A DNA stretch of 27,592 bases from an uncultured Clostridia bacterium (GCA_934631025.1 CAKTXR010000034.1:1-27592); one strand, 5' to 3'; positions 7,640-15,404 are shown, counted from the first letter of the stretch. The notes: generated by a model from the letters alone, not told the origin. Numbers and translations: made by a program.

Positions 7640-7843
7640 ATGCTGCCCCAGGACATCCTGATACTGCCCAGCTATCTGAACACGCTTCTGCGCGACCGCT
7701 ACGCTTCGCTGGACGAGCTGTGCGACGATCTCGACGAGGACAAGGCGCTCATCACGGCGCGCATGGCCGCCTCGGGCTGGCACTACGATCCGGTGCATAA
7801 TCAGTTCATGCACTGCCGGCGGGCAGCGCCCGCTGACGATTGA
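7640..7843 (+). CDS. DUF4250-type small protein
   Basis: A 67-residue protein of the kind annotated DUF4250, common in Clostridia and of unknown function. The body is typical: LPQDILILPSYLNTLLRD, then SLDELCDDLDEDKALI, then GWHYDPVHNQF, with a mixed helical pattern. The start has AAGGAGG about 9 bases upstream. The last ten residues or so (HCRRAAPADD) are unlike the family end and are encoded by an H1-type palindrome of the repeat family (about 7816-7834), which suggests the original stop was lost or displaced when the repeat arrived. Confidence 0.7.
   Translation: MLPQDILILPSYLNTLLRDRYASLDELCDDLDEDKALITARMAASGWHYDPVHNQFMHCRRAAPADD
7816..7834. repeat. H1-type palindrome within a gene end
   Basis: GCGGGCAGCGCCCGC and its flanks match the variable palindrome class found at H1 ends elsewhere (for example near 4280 and 26780). 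Here it encodes part of the C-terminus of the DUF4250-type protein. Confidence 0.55.
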
Positions 7844-7894
7844 CGTGGCCTGACTCACGCGATTGTGCGAACAGGGATGTTTGAGCGGCCACAC

Positions 7895-7948
7895 GACCTG
7901 CCCGGCCAGCCGCAGTGCGGCCTCCACTTTATCAGAGCCGGTCAAGTC
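7895..7948 (+). repeat. Isolated H3 hairpin with cassette in its loop
   Basis: The arms GACCTGCCCGGCC (7895-7907) and AGCCGGTCAAGTC (7936-7948) are those of H3, pairing with two mismatches. In place of the usual loop there are 28 bases (7908-7935) holding the palindrome GCCGCAGTGCGGC followed by CTCCACTTT. The piece stands alone between the DUF4250-type gene and the glycerate kinase gene. Confidence 0.7.
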
Positions 7949-8019
7949 TCCGCTGTACCCGAACGGCCCTCTCCAGCCCTTCGTACCCCCAACATCCCTC
8001 CCAAAGGAGCGTGACCCCC

Positions 8020-9264
8020 ATGACCCTTCACGACGACGCTCTGCTGATCGCCCGCCGCGCAATCGACGCCGCCATGCCCGACGCGGCGGTTCGGCGCGCG
8101 CTGGCCGCGCATTGCGATTTTCTGGACGCGCCCGGCCGGCTGATCCTCGTGGCCGTGGGCAAGGCGGCCTGGACGATGGCGCGCGCCGCCTGGGACGAAG
8201 CGGCCTTCGACGGCGGCGTGATCGTCACCGCACGCGGCTGCGCGCACGGCCCCGTCGGCGATCTGCCCATCATTGAGGCGGGACATCCCATACCGGACAA
8301 ACAGTCCATACTCGGCGCGGAGACGGCGCTCGAGTGCGTGCGCGGCCTGACCGAAAACGACCGCGTGCTGTTCCTGCTCTCGGGCGGCGGCAGCGCGCTG
8401 TTCGAAAAGCCGCTGATTGCGCCGGACGAGCTGGCGCGCATTACCGACCACCTGCTGCGCAGCGGCGCGGACATCGTGGCGATCAACACCATCCGCAAGC
8501 GGCTGAGCGCGGTCAAGGGCGGCCGGTTCGCACTGGCCTGCCGACCGGCGCGCGTGCTGAGCCTTGTGCTGAGCGACGTGCTGGGCGACCCGCTCGACAT
8601 GATCGCCTCCGGCCCCGCCGCGCCCGACGCCAGCACCGCGCGGGACGCGATGCGTCTGGCCGAGCGCTATGATCTGCCGCTGAGCGACGCGGCGCGCGCC
8701 TGCCTTGCGCAGGAAACGCCCAAGGCGCTTTACAACGTCGAGAGCGAGATCATCGGCAGCGTGTCGCTTCTGTGCGCGTCGGCGGCGGACACGGCGCGTT
8801 CGCTGGGCTACGAGCCGCTGCTGCTCACCGACCGGCTCGACTGCGAAGCGCGCGAGGCCGGCGCATTCCTCGCCGCGATGGCGAAAACGCACGCGGGACG
8901 CGGCCGGCGCGCGTTCATACTGGGCGGCGAGACGGTGGTTCATGTGCATGGCCACGGTCTGGGCGGGCGCAATCAGGAGCTGGCGCTCTCGGCGATCGTC
9001 GGCATGTCCGGCCTGAACGCGGCGCTGATGAGCGTCGGCAGTGACGGGCGCGACGGCCCCACCGACGCGGCGGGCGGCTGCGTGGACGGCGCGTCGCTCG
9101 AAAAGTGCCGCGCCGCGGGCGTGGACATCGCCGCCGCGCTGGCGGATAACGACGCCTATCATGCGTTGGGCCGCATCGGCGCGCTCATCCGCACCGGCCC
9201 GACGGGCACCAACGTGGGCGATCTGACCGTGCTGCTGACCGGCGGGGCGACGGAGAACGGATAG
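8020..9264 (+). CDS. Glycerate 2-kinase, MOFRL family
   Basis: An ATP-dependent kinase that makes 2-phosphoglycerate from D-glycerate, feeding it into glycolysis. The 414 residues contain the N-terminal GckA/TtuD domain with VAVGKAAWTMARAA, the GHPIPD turn and the substrate loop LLSGGGSALFEKP (about 117-129). The C-terminal MOFRL domain has GGETVVHVHGHGLGGRNQE (about 305-323) and SVGSDGRDGPTDAAGG. ATG 8020 is used because AAGGAG lies about 11 bases upstream and the family N-terminus starts here; the frame continues upstream into repeat sequence. Annotation as hydroxypyruvate reductase (TtuD) is a historical alternative. The gene is convergent with rbsK across repeat E4. Confidence 0.9.
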   Translation: MTLHDDALLIARRAIDAAMPDAAVRRALAAHCDFLDAPGRLILVAVGKAAWTMARAAWDEAAFDGGVIVTARGCAHGPVGDLPIIEAGHPIPDKQSILGAETALECVRGLTENDRVLFLLSGGGSALFEKPLIAPDELARITDHLLRSGADIVAINTIRKRLSAVKGGRFALACRPARVLSLVLSDVLGDPLDMIASGPAAPDASTARDAMRLAERYDLPLSDAARACLAQETPKALYNVESEIIGSVSLLCASAADTARSLGYEPLLLTDRLDCEAREAGAFLAAMAKTHAGRGRRAFILGGETVVHVHGHGLGGRNQELALSAIVGMSGLNAALMSVGSDGRDGPTDAAGGCVDGASLEKCRAAGVDIAAALADNDAYHALGRIGALIRTGPTGTNVGDLTVLLTGGATENG

Positions 9265-9269
9265 ACAGG

Positions 9270-10166
9270 CGTTTGTCCGCGCTGACGCGGCGATGCGTTC
9301 TTCCGCTTCATAGGATCGTGAATAGTGCGCCGGCGAAAGGCTGCGTTTGGCCGGATACAGGCCGGCAGGGGCGTGGGTGGGCGCGGGGGACGACGTGGGA
9401 AATCACCTTCCATTGAGCAGCGCGCAGTGCATTTCCTTTGAAACAGATACGGACGATTGAGCGGCTGTCGAGGTGCGCCGTGCGTTTCTGTTTGGAATGT
9501 ATTGCGTTTGGTTTACGCTGGCCGTGGCGTTCCTGTGGGAATGTTTTGCGTTCGGTTCACGCCTGCCGTGCGGTTCTGATGGGAGCTTGCGTTTGATCAC
9601 GCCTGTCTCTTTTCTTTCGTCAGGAAAAGAGAGACGGTTTGCGGGATGTTGCATTTCTATCCCGACGAAGTTACGAAGGAACGCAGAGACGCGGGGAACG
9701 GAGTCGGCGGCGCAGCGTGAGTGCGCTTTTGCGCAAACCTATTAGCCTTGCCATGGTTTCCACGGGGAGTACGCTGGGGCTGAAAAGTGGAAGCCGCATT
9801 GCGGCCCTCTGGACTCTCTTCTTTTGATTCGCCACAAAGTACCTCTTTGCAAAACATTGCAATAATCGCTATCTTTGAATCAACGTCCCCTCGCCGCGCA
9901 GCACTCGGGTACACGGAGAGACCCGCCCGAGTCCAATTTATGCTCGGGCGGGTCGGGCTGTACAGCGATGATCTCAACGCCTGCCAACGTCCAGACTCGA
10001 AGCGCCCTCAAGCGCTGAAGAGTCGGGTTGCACGCGCGAAGCGGTGTGGATGCGGCTCAGCCGCCGCGAAGCGGTGTGGAGGCCGCACTGCGGCCGCCCC
10101 CAAGCGGCGCGGAGTCGGGTTGCGTGCGCGTCAGCGGAGTGCATGCAGGCTCAGCCTGCTGGGCAT
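9270..10166 (-). repeat. Composite repeat E4, reverse, near full length
   Basis: This copy fills the convergent gap between the glycerate kinase gene and rbsK. From left to right: H8 block (about 9270-9390); tandem 42 bp-type units (about 9475-9605); H7 (9606-9632, slightly degenerate); a spacer lacking H6; palindromic cassette at 9783-9806 replacing the H5/H4 loop region; H4 remnant and spacer; H3 (9920-9954); H2 (9991-10027); two H1 blocks with palindromes (CGGCTCAGCCG and CCGCACTGCGG); a second half-H2 (about 10096-10121); and a terminal H1 palindrome (about 10147-10160). It is close in sequence to E5 in inverted orientation. Confidence 0.85.
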
Positions 10167-11045
10167 GGCGGTTTGCGCGCCGGGGGCTGTGGTAGAGATC
10201 GCTGCGGCCGCGTTGGCCAGATCGAGCGCCGCTTCCACGGTCATGCCCTCGGCCAGACCGGCCGCAAAGCCCGCGTTGAACGTGTCGCCTGCCGCCGTCG
10301 TGTCCACCGCCTTCACGCGCCGCCCCGCTACCGGCACGACGTGCGTTTCGTCCACCCACAGCGCGCCGCGCGCACCGCGCTTGTGAACGACCGCCTTCGC
10401 ACCGCGCGCCAGCAGCGCCCGACACGCCGAGAGCGCTTCCTCGTCGGTCGAGACGCTCAGGCCGGTCAGCGTCGCCAGCTCCGTCTCGTTCGGCGTGACG
10501 TAATCGCACAGCGCAAGCAGCTCGTCCGGCAGCGGCCGCGCCGGCGCGGGATCGAGAATCACCACGGCGCCCGCTTCACGCGCAATGCGCGCCGCCTCGA
10601 TCACGCCGTCCAGCGGCGTTTCCAGCTGGAGCAGCAGATAGCCGCAGCCCACGATGATCGCCTTCGCCGCGTCCGCCGCCGCCGCATCCAGCCGCCCGTT
10701 CGCGCCCGGCACAACCACAATGCGATTCTCGCCGCCGTCGTCCACCTCGATTACCGCCACGCCGCTGCTCACGTCCGCATGACGGCGAACGCCCGCCGCG
10801 TCAATGCCCTCACGCGCCAGCGTCGCCGCGTAAAGATCGCCGTTCGCATCCTCGCCCAGCGCGGCCACCAGCTTCACGCCCGCGCCCAGCCGCGCCGCCG
10901 CGACCGCCTGATTGCCGCCCTTGCCGCCCGTGTACACGTTGAACGACTCGCCCGTCACCGTCTCGCCCGGTGCATGAAACCGCGTCATGCGCACCGTCAG
11001 ATCGACGTTCAGACTGCCAAACACACAAATATCCCTGCGCTCCAT
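10131..11045 (-). CDS. rbsK: Ribokinase (PfkB family)
   Basis: A sugar kinase that converts D-ribose to ribose 5-phosphate. The 304 residues fit the family. Signature 1 is the GGKGGNQAVAAARLGAG stretch (about residues 38-54), and signature 2 is DTTAAGDTFNAGFAAGL (usual DTTGAGDTF) with the catalytic Asp. The ATP site shows the PNETEL pattern. ATG 11045 follows GAGGTG by 9 bases; the longer frame to 11147 would run across the promoter. The last residues (MPSRLSLHALR) and the stop are encoded by the H1 palindrome of repeat E4. No ribose transporter is next to it, so another PfkB sugar is possible. Confidence 0.88.
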   Translation of the reverse strand: MERRDICVFGSLNVDLTVRMTRFHAPGETVTGESFNVYTGGKGGNQAVAAARLGAGVKLVAALGEDANGDLYAATLAREGIDAAGVRRHADVSSGVAVIEVDDGGENRIVVVPGANGRLDAAAADAAKAIIVGCGYLLLQLETPLDGVIEAARIAREAGAVVILDPAPARPLPDELLALCDYVTPNETELATLTGLSVSTDEEALSACRALLARGAKAVVHKRGARGALWVDETHVVPVAGRRVKAVDTTAAGDTFNAGFAAGLAEGMTVEAALDLANAAAAISTTAPGAQTAMPSRLSLHALR

Positions 11046-11079
11046 ATCTGCAACACCTCGTTTATCGCCGTTTTTTTTC

Positions 11080-11108
11080 ATTATAGCACGTTCCGGCGCT
11101 TCCTCCAA
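11080..11108 (-). promoter_or_regulatory. Sigma-A promoter of rbsK
   Basis: On the minus strand TTGGAG (11103-11108) and TATAAT (11080-11085) are 17 bp apart. A T8 run (11071-11078) lies in the early transcribed region. Confidence 0.65.
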
Positions 11109-11147
11109 GGGCGGCGCGTAAAAAAATATATTAAACAGAACATGCAT

Positions 11148-11176
11148 TTGACAAGCCGTCGCAGATGTGCTATAAT
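11148..11176 (+). promoter_or_regulatory. Perfect consensus sigma-A promoter
   Basis: TTGACA (11148-11153), a 17 bp spacer and TATAAT (11171-11176), with TG in the extended -10 position (TGC before TATAAT). It drives the winged-helix gene at 11216 and lies back to back with the rbsK promoter. Confidence 0.9.
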
Positions 11177-11215
11177 ACGTTCAAGAACAGTTATTCGATA
11201 TGGAGGTATGAATCA

Positions 11216-11965
11216 ATGAAGGTGAACTATATGGTGGAGCTGAATCGACTCAACCGCTGGGAGATGACCAATCCGCTGAATCCGACGGAATACAAGCTGA
11301 TGCTGAAGCTGCTCCACATGGCCAATATGGGCGAGTTTCCCGAGGATATGCGCGTGGGCAACAGCCTGCTCAAGGCGCTCGTGGGATGCAGTGAAGCGTC
11401 GCTGCTGCGGGCGCGGCGGCGGCTCATCGCCTGCGGCCGGATTTCCTGCCGCGCCAATCACGGCGAAGCGGCCATCTATGCCATCAACTACTTCTCGGCG
11501 GCCAATCCCGCCTTTTGCGCCGAAACGCTGCCTGACGAATCCCCTGATGAAACGCCTGACGCAAGTTATGACGGATCTTCCGACGTATGTTGTGACAATG
11601 AAAATCGCGAAAATGCGACAAATTTGGCAGTTTCTTCCTATACAGATAAAACCAGACCAGAACAGACCATACCGAACCAGAAAGAAGAGGAGATATATCC
11701 CACAAGAAAGGAGGATGTGCGCGCGTGCGGGCGGAAGGAGAAGCGGCTGCGGGAGACGGCGGCGTACATTGTCGAGACGCATCCGACGTTTACGGCGGAG
11801 CGGGAGGCGTTTCTGGCGCTGATTGCGGACAGGCGGCATGATGCGGAGGCGGTGATGGAAGCGCTCGACCGGACTGAGAAGCGCAGCGAGCGGGAGAAGC
11901 TCGAATCGCCGCGGGCGTATTTCGTAGCGCTGCTGGCCGACTGGCGCAACCGACGGGCAGGCTGA
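11216..11965 (+). CDS. Phage replisome-organizer-like winged-helix protein
   Basis: A 249-residue protein without a secure family. The first 95 residues look like the winged-helix DNA-binding domain of phage replisome organizers and DnaD-type primosome proteins (LNRWEMTNPLNPTEYKLML, then NSLLKALVGCSEASLLRAR). An acidic, low-complexity linker follows (about 103-175, rich in Asp, Glu, Ser and Asn and more AT-rich than its surroundings). The basic helical end includes SPRAYFVALLADWRNR, which resembles the DnaD/DnaB C-terminal YxxxI..W motif. The start has GGAGGT 8 bases upstream. It has an unusually strong promoter but no phage neighbours. It may be a domesticated prophage remnant; that is inference. 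Confidence 0.55.
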   Translation: MKVNYMVELNRLNRWEMTNPLNPTEYKLMLKLLHMANMGEFPEDMRVGNSLLKALVGCSEASLLRARRRLIACGRISCRANHGEAAIYAINYFSAANPAFCAETLPDESPDETPDASYDGSSDVCCDNENRENATNLAVSSYTDKTRPEQTIPNQKEEEIYPTRKEDVRACGRKEKRLRETAAYIVETHPTFTAEREAFLALIADRRHDAEAVMEALDRTEKRSEREKLESPRAYFVALLADWRNRRAG

Positions 11966-12790
11966 GCCTGCACGCACACCGCTTCGCGCACGCAACCCGG
12001 CGGCAGTGCCCGCTTCCTCTCCGCTTCGCGCGCTGCAACCCGACTCCGCGCCGCTTGGGGGCGGCTCGAGTCTGGACGATTGAGCGAGTTGAGATCATCG
12101 CCGTGCAGCCCGACTTGCCCGGCCATAAATTGGACTCGGGCGGGTCTCTCCGTGTACCCGAGTGCTGCGCGGCGAGGGTGCGATAATTCGGGGATAGCGG
12201 TTATTGCGAGGTTTGTAAGAGGTACTTTGTGGCGAATCAAAAGAGGAGAGTCCAGAGGGCCGCAGTGCGGCCTCCACTTTTCAGCCCCAGCGTACTCCCG
12301 GCGGAAACCATGGCAAGGCTAATAGGTTTGCGCAAAAGCGCACTCACGCTGCGCCGCCGACTCCGTTCCCCGCGTCCCTGCGTTCCTTCGTAACTCCGTC
12401 GGGATAGAAACGCAACATCCCGCAAGCCGTCTCTCTTTTCCTGACAAAGGAAAAGAGACAGGCGTGATCGAACGCAAGACCTCCCAATAGAAACGTATGG
12501 TGGGCGTGAACCGAACGCAAAACGCTCCAACAGAAACGCACGGCAGGCGTGATCGGGCGCAAAACGCGACGCGCAGGGAAACCCCTCCGTCACCTACGGC
12601 GACACCTCCCCTTTCAGGGGAGGCAACCCGCGTCGCCGCAACAGGAACACATCGCCCCGCCGCCAGCCCCCGCGCGCACCCACGCCTGTGCCGGCCTATA
12701 TCCGGCCAAACGCAACATCTCGCCGGCGCACTATTCACGATCCTATGAAGCGGAAGAACGCATCGCCGCGTCAGCGCGGAACAGCGCCAG
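11954..12790 (+). repeat. Composite repeat E5, forward, near full length
   Basis: The best complete forward copy. Modules: H1 palindrome AGGCTGAGCCT overlapping the end of the winged-helix gene, then H1 blocks (about 11970-12038); H2 (12039-12075); H3 (12112-12146); spacer; H4 left arm with cassette (12258-12283); spacer without H6; H7 (12432-12442 with 12448-12458); tandem units (about 12462-12565); an extra 43 bp segment with a CCTCCCC/GGGGAGG hairpin (12592-12634) absent from E7; and H8 (about 12650-12780). No gene is visible inside it. Confidence 0.85.
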
Positions 12791-12860
12791 ACCTGCGTTC
12801 TCCCAGCCGTGCCCGCACATCCCCGATTCCGCCGTGTCTTTCGCCCCGCCCCTCGCACAT

Positions 12861-12907
12861 AAAACGCCCCGCCGAACAGCGCGTCTCAAGCGCCGTCCGA
12901 CGGGGCG
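12861..12907 (-). terminator. Terminator of the GNAT gene remnant
   Basis: On the minus strand a CGCCCCG/CGGGGCG stem with additional inner pairing is followed by TTTT. It stands about 18 bases after the GNAT stop, so the remnant keeps its own terminator. Confidence 0.65.
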
Positions 12908-12924
12908 AAGCCTGTGTCGGTTTG

Positions 12925-13255
12925 TCAGACCTCGATGTAATACGGGCAGATGGCTTCGTAACGGCCGTCCTTTATGCGGAAGCCGTTTGGAATTACGCCC
13001 AGCTGCTGAAAGCCGATGCGCCGGCAGTGCCGGTTCCACTTGCTGCCGCCGGGCAGAACACGACCTGCCCGACCATAGGTCGGAGCCGGGCAGGTCTCCG
13101 ATAGTGCGAAACCCGCCGCACGGATGCAGTCGCGCACAAGCGCTTCGCCGATGTGCCGGCCGCGCGCCGCAGACGACGCCGCGTAGCTCGCGTTTGAGAT
13201 GCGGCCGTTCCCGTTCGGGTGAGATTGTTGTCTTATGGAAAATGACGGCGTTGAC
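12925..13255 (-). pseudogene. GNAT N-acetyltransferase remnant split by a repeat
   Basis: Two blocks typical of a GNAT acetyltransferase C-terminal half are recognisable. The upstream block (about 13110-13227) encodes HPNGNGRISNASYAASSAAR followed by a GRHIGEALVRDCIRAAG acetyl-CoA-loop helix. The downstream block (12925-13019) encodes IGFQQLGVIPNGFRIKDGRY and ends ICPYYIEV. Between them, where the family has a conserved strand and an LYEKLGF approach, sits a foreign H3-plus-palindrome module (about 13020-13108). The N-terminal half is missing, its place taken by repeat E6. The frame is still open by chance, but the domain cannot fold normally, so this is called a pseudogene. Confidence 0.72.
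13018..13108 (-). repeat. H3 hairpin plus palindrome inside the GNAT remnant
   Basis: Arms GACCTGCCCGAC (13062-13073) and GCCGGGCAGGTC (13085-13096) form H3 with an altered loop. On the minus strand it is preceded by CTATCGGAG and followed by GCGGCAGCAAGTGGAA and the palindrome GCCGGCACTGCCGGC. The same CTATCGGAG-H3-GCGGCAGCAAGTGGAA arrangement occurs in E2 around 1828-1912, so this is a defined sub-type of the element. Confidence 0.75.
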
Positions 13256-13257
13256 CG

Positions 13258-13459
13258 TCGCCCGGGTACACGGAAAGACCCGCCCGAGTCCAATTTATGC
13301 TCGGGCGGGTCGGGCTGTATAGCGATGATACCTGTTCGCTCAATCATCCAGACTCGAAGCGCCCCCAAGCGCTGAAGAGTCGGGTTGCACGCGCGAAGCG
13401 GTGTGGCTGTCGGCACTGCCGACCGTGCGCGAAGCGGTGTGGCCGTCGGCACTGCCGAC
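13258..13459 (-). repeat. Composite repeat E6, reverse, short (H3-H2-H1)
   Basis: Only the H1-H3 part is present: H3 (13277-13311), H2 (13348-13384) and two H1 blocks, each GCGAAGCGGTGTGG plus a CGGCACTGCCG palindrome (about 13385-13459). It ends 1 base from the serS stop codon. Its other end truncates the GNAT remnant. Confidence 0.82.
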
Positions 13460-13460
13460 C

Positions 13461-14753
13461 TTACTTGCCGACTCTTTGCAGCGTCTCGTGGCCGCCCATG
13501 TAGGGGCGCAGCGGCACGGGGATGCGCACGGTGCCGTCGGCGGCGAGGTTGTTCTCCAGGAAGGCGATCAGCATGCGCGGCGGCGCGACCACCGTGTTGT
13601 TGAGCGTGTGCGCGAGGTACTTCTTGCCGTCCGCGCCCTTGACGCGGATGCCCAGACGGCGCGCCTGCGCGTCGCCCAGATTGGAGCAGGAGCCGACCTC
13701 GAAATACTTCTTCTGGCGCGGCGACCACGCCTCGACGTCGCAGCTCTTGACCTTCAGGTCCGCCAGATCGCCCGAGCAGCACTCCAGCGTGCGCACCGGA
13801 ATATCCAGCGAGCGGAACAGCTCGACCGTGTACGACCACAGCTTGTTATACCAGTCCATGCTCTCCTCGGGCTTGCAGACAACGATCATCTCCTGCTTTT
13901 CAAACTGGTGGATGCGGTAAACGCCGCGCTCCTCGATGCCGTGCGCGCCGACCTCCTTGCGGAAGCAGGGCGAATAGGAGGTGAGCGTCTGGGGCAGATC
14001 CTTCTCGTCGAGTATGGTGTCGATGAACTTGCCGATCATCGAATGCTCGCTCGTGCCGATGAGGTAGAGATCCTCGCCCTCGATCTTGTACATCATGTTT
14101 TCCATCTCGGCAAAGCTCATGACGCCGTTGACCACGTCGCTTCTGATCATGAACGGCGGCACATAGTAGGTGAAGCCCTTGTCGATCATGAAATCGCGCG
14201 CGTAGGAGAGAATCGCGGAGTGCAGCCGCGCGATGTCGCCCTTGAGGTAGTAGAAGCCATTGCCGCTCGTGCGGCGCGCGCTGTCCAGATCGATGCCATT
14301 GAGGCTCTCCATGATGTCCACATGATAGGGGATCTCATAGTCCGGCACGACCGGCTCGCCGAACACCTCGTTCTGCACGTTCTCGCTGTCGTCCCTGCCG
14401 ATCGGCACCGACGCGTCGATGATCTGCGGGATGACCATCATGCGCTTTTTGATCTCGGCGGCGTATTCCTCTTCCCTGGCTTCCAGCGCGGTCAGCTGGT
14501 CGGCGATCTCGGCCACCTGCGCCTTGACGGCTTCGGCCTCGTCCTTCTGACCCTTGGCCATCAGGCCGCCGATCTGCTTGGAGAGCACCTTGCGCCTGTT
14601 GCGCAGGCCGTCGGCCTCGGTCATGGCGGCGCGGTTGGCCTTGTCCAGCTCGATGACCTCGTCGACGAGCGGGAGCTTGGCGTCCTGGAACTTCTTTTTG
14701 ATGTTCTCGCGCACGAGATCAGGGTTGGTGCGGATCAGATTAATGTCGATCAT
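13461..14753 (-). CDS. serS: Seryl-tRNA synthetase
   Basis: Charges tRNA-Ser (and tRNA-Sec) with serine. The 430 residues have the family layout: an N-terminal coiled-coil tRNA arm (about 30-105) and a class II catalytic core. Motif 2 covers SPCFRKEVGAHG and the downstream RGVYRIHQFEKQE, and motif 3 is NNTVVAPPRMLIAFLENN. GGAGG stands 9-10 bases before ATG 14753. It is the second gene after the FakA/DAK-like gene (32 bp gap), and both lie behind a T-box leader with a serine codon specifier. Repeat E6 begins immediately after its stop. Confidence 0.97.
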   Translation of the reverse strand: MIDINLIRTNPDLVRENIKKKFQDAKLPLVDEVIELDKANRAAMTEADGLRNRRKVLSKQIGGLMAKGQKDEAEAVKAQVAEIADQLTALEAREEEYAAEIKKRMMVIPQIIDASVPIGRDDSENVQNEVFGEPVVPDYEIPYHVDIMESLNGIDLDSARRTSGNGFYYLKGDIARLHSAILSYARDFMIDKGFTYYVPPFMIRSDVVNGVMSFAEMENMMYKIEGEDLYLIGTSEHSMIGKFIDTILDEKDLPQTLTSYSPCFRKEVGAHGIEERGVYRIHQFEKQEMIVVCKPEESMDWYNKLWSYTVELFRSLDIPVRTLECCSGDLADLKVKSCDVEAWSPRQKKYFEVGSCSNLGDAQARRLGIRVKGADGKKYLAHTLNNTVVAPPRMLIAFLENNLAADGTVRIPVPLRPYMGGHETLQRVGK

Positions 14754-14785
14754 GGTGATATATCCTCCTCATATGATGCGTTTTT

Positions 14786-15037
14786 TCAGCCGACCAGGCC
14801 GCGCGACTGGCGATCCATGTCCTCGATGACGATGTCGTAGATTTCGCCCAGCGTGGCGCAGTATTCAAGGATCAGCCACGGCTCGTTGGTGTGGAAGTGC
14901 AGCTTGATCAGCTCGTCGTCGCCCACGACCAGCAGGCAGTCGCCCTTGAAGTGCTCCGTGATGTAGGCGTTGATCTTGTCCTCGTCCAGTCCCTTGCCGT
15001 CGATCAGCAGCTGCGTATCGTATTTGAATTCCAGCAT
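14786..15037 (-). CDS. Small FakA/DAK-like domain protein
   Basis: An 83-residue protein resembling the segment that follows the DAK2 domain in YloV/FakA proteins (fatty-acid kinase subunit A), with KYDTQLLIDGKGLDEDKI, LLVVGDDELIKLHFHTNEPW and LEYCATLGEIYDIVIEDM. The kinase (DhaL-like) domain and the C-terminal phosphatase-like region are absent, so enzymatic activity is not expected; a binding or regulatory role is a guess. AAAGGAGG lies 7-8 bases upstream of the start. It is the first gene of the serine T-box operon and directly precedes serS, so it should rise when charged tRNA-Ser is low. Confidence 0.7.
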   Translation of the reverse strand: MLEFKYDTQLLIDGKGLDEDKINAYITEHFKGDCLLVVGDDELIKLHFHTNEPWLILEYCATLGEIYDIVIEDMDRQSRGLVG

Positions 15038-15057
15038 GACAAAACCTCCTTTGAAAC

Positions 15058-15291
15058 AAAAAAAGACTCGTCCATCCCACCTCTGGGACGGAGAATCTTC
15101 CGCGTTGCCACCCAGCTTGCCGCCCGATGGAGCGGCCGCCTTGAAGCGCGATAAGGCGCGCCAAACCGCCGGTTCATCGCCGGCCGCCCTGGAAAGTGGA
15201 AAAAAACCGCGCTTCGCCGCCGGCTTTCAGCAATTCCGGCTCTCTGTGGGCGAATCTCTGCGATTTATGTCTTTCCGCATTGCGTTTATTC
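15058..15291 (-). promoter_or_regulatory. T-box riboswitch leader, serine specifier (UCC)
   Basis: Read on the minus strand, the leader contains the Stem I landmark AGAGAG followed by a CCGG-loop-CCGG hairpin with GCTGAAAG, then the specifier UCC (15198-15200) followed by A and CTTTCC, which pairs with upstream GGAAAG. The antiterminator T-box sequence GGGTGGCAACGCGG is at 15100-15113. The intrinsic terminator is a long stem at 15065-15097 with T7 at 15058-15064. UCC is a serine codon, in agreement with serS downstream. Uncharged tRNA-Ser is expected to favour read-through. Confidence 0.92.
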
Positions 15292-15297
15292 GCCTTT

Positions 15298-15326
15298 ATT
15301 ATAACCGTTTTCCCGCCCCATTGCAA
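15298..15326 (-). promoter_or_regulatory. Sigma-A promoter of the serine T-box operon
   Basis: TTGCAA (15321-15326) and TATAAT (15298-15303) on the minus strand, spaced 17 bp, put the transcript start near 15291, just upstream of Stem I. Confidence 0.78.
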
Positions 15327-15404
15327 GTTAAATTCAGGCAGGGGGCAGGGAAAGGGGAGATAATGCGGCGGAGGCTGGGCCGGTTTCGCTTTGTGCGGCT
15401 TCCG

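Noticed and set aside
13461..13839. Upstream extension of the GNAT frame into serS
   Set aside because: The frame continues through E6 and antisense through serS only by chance; GNAT similarity begins at about 13227.
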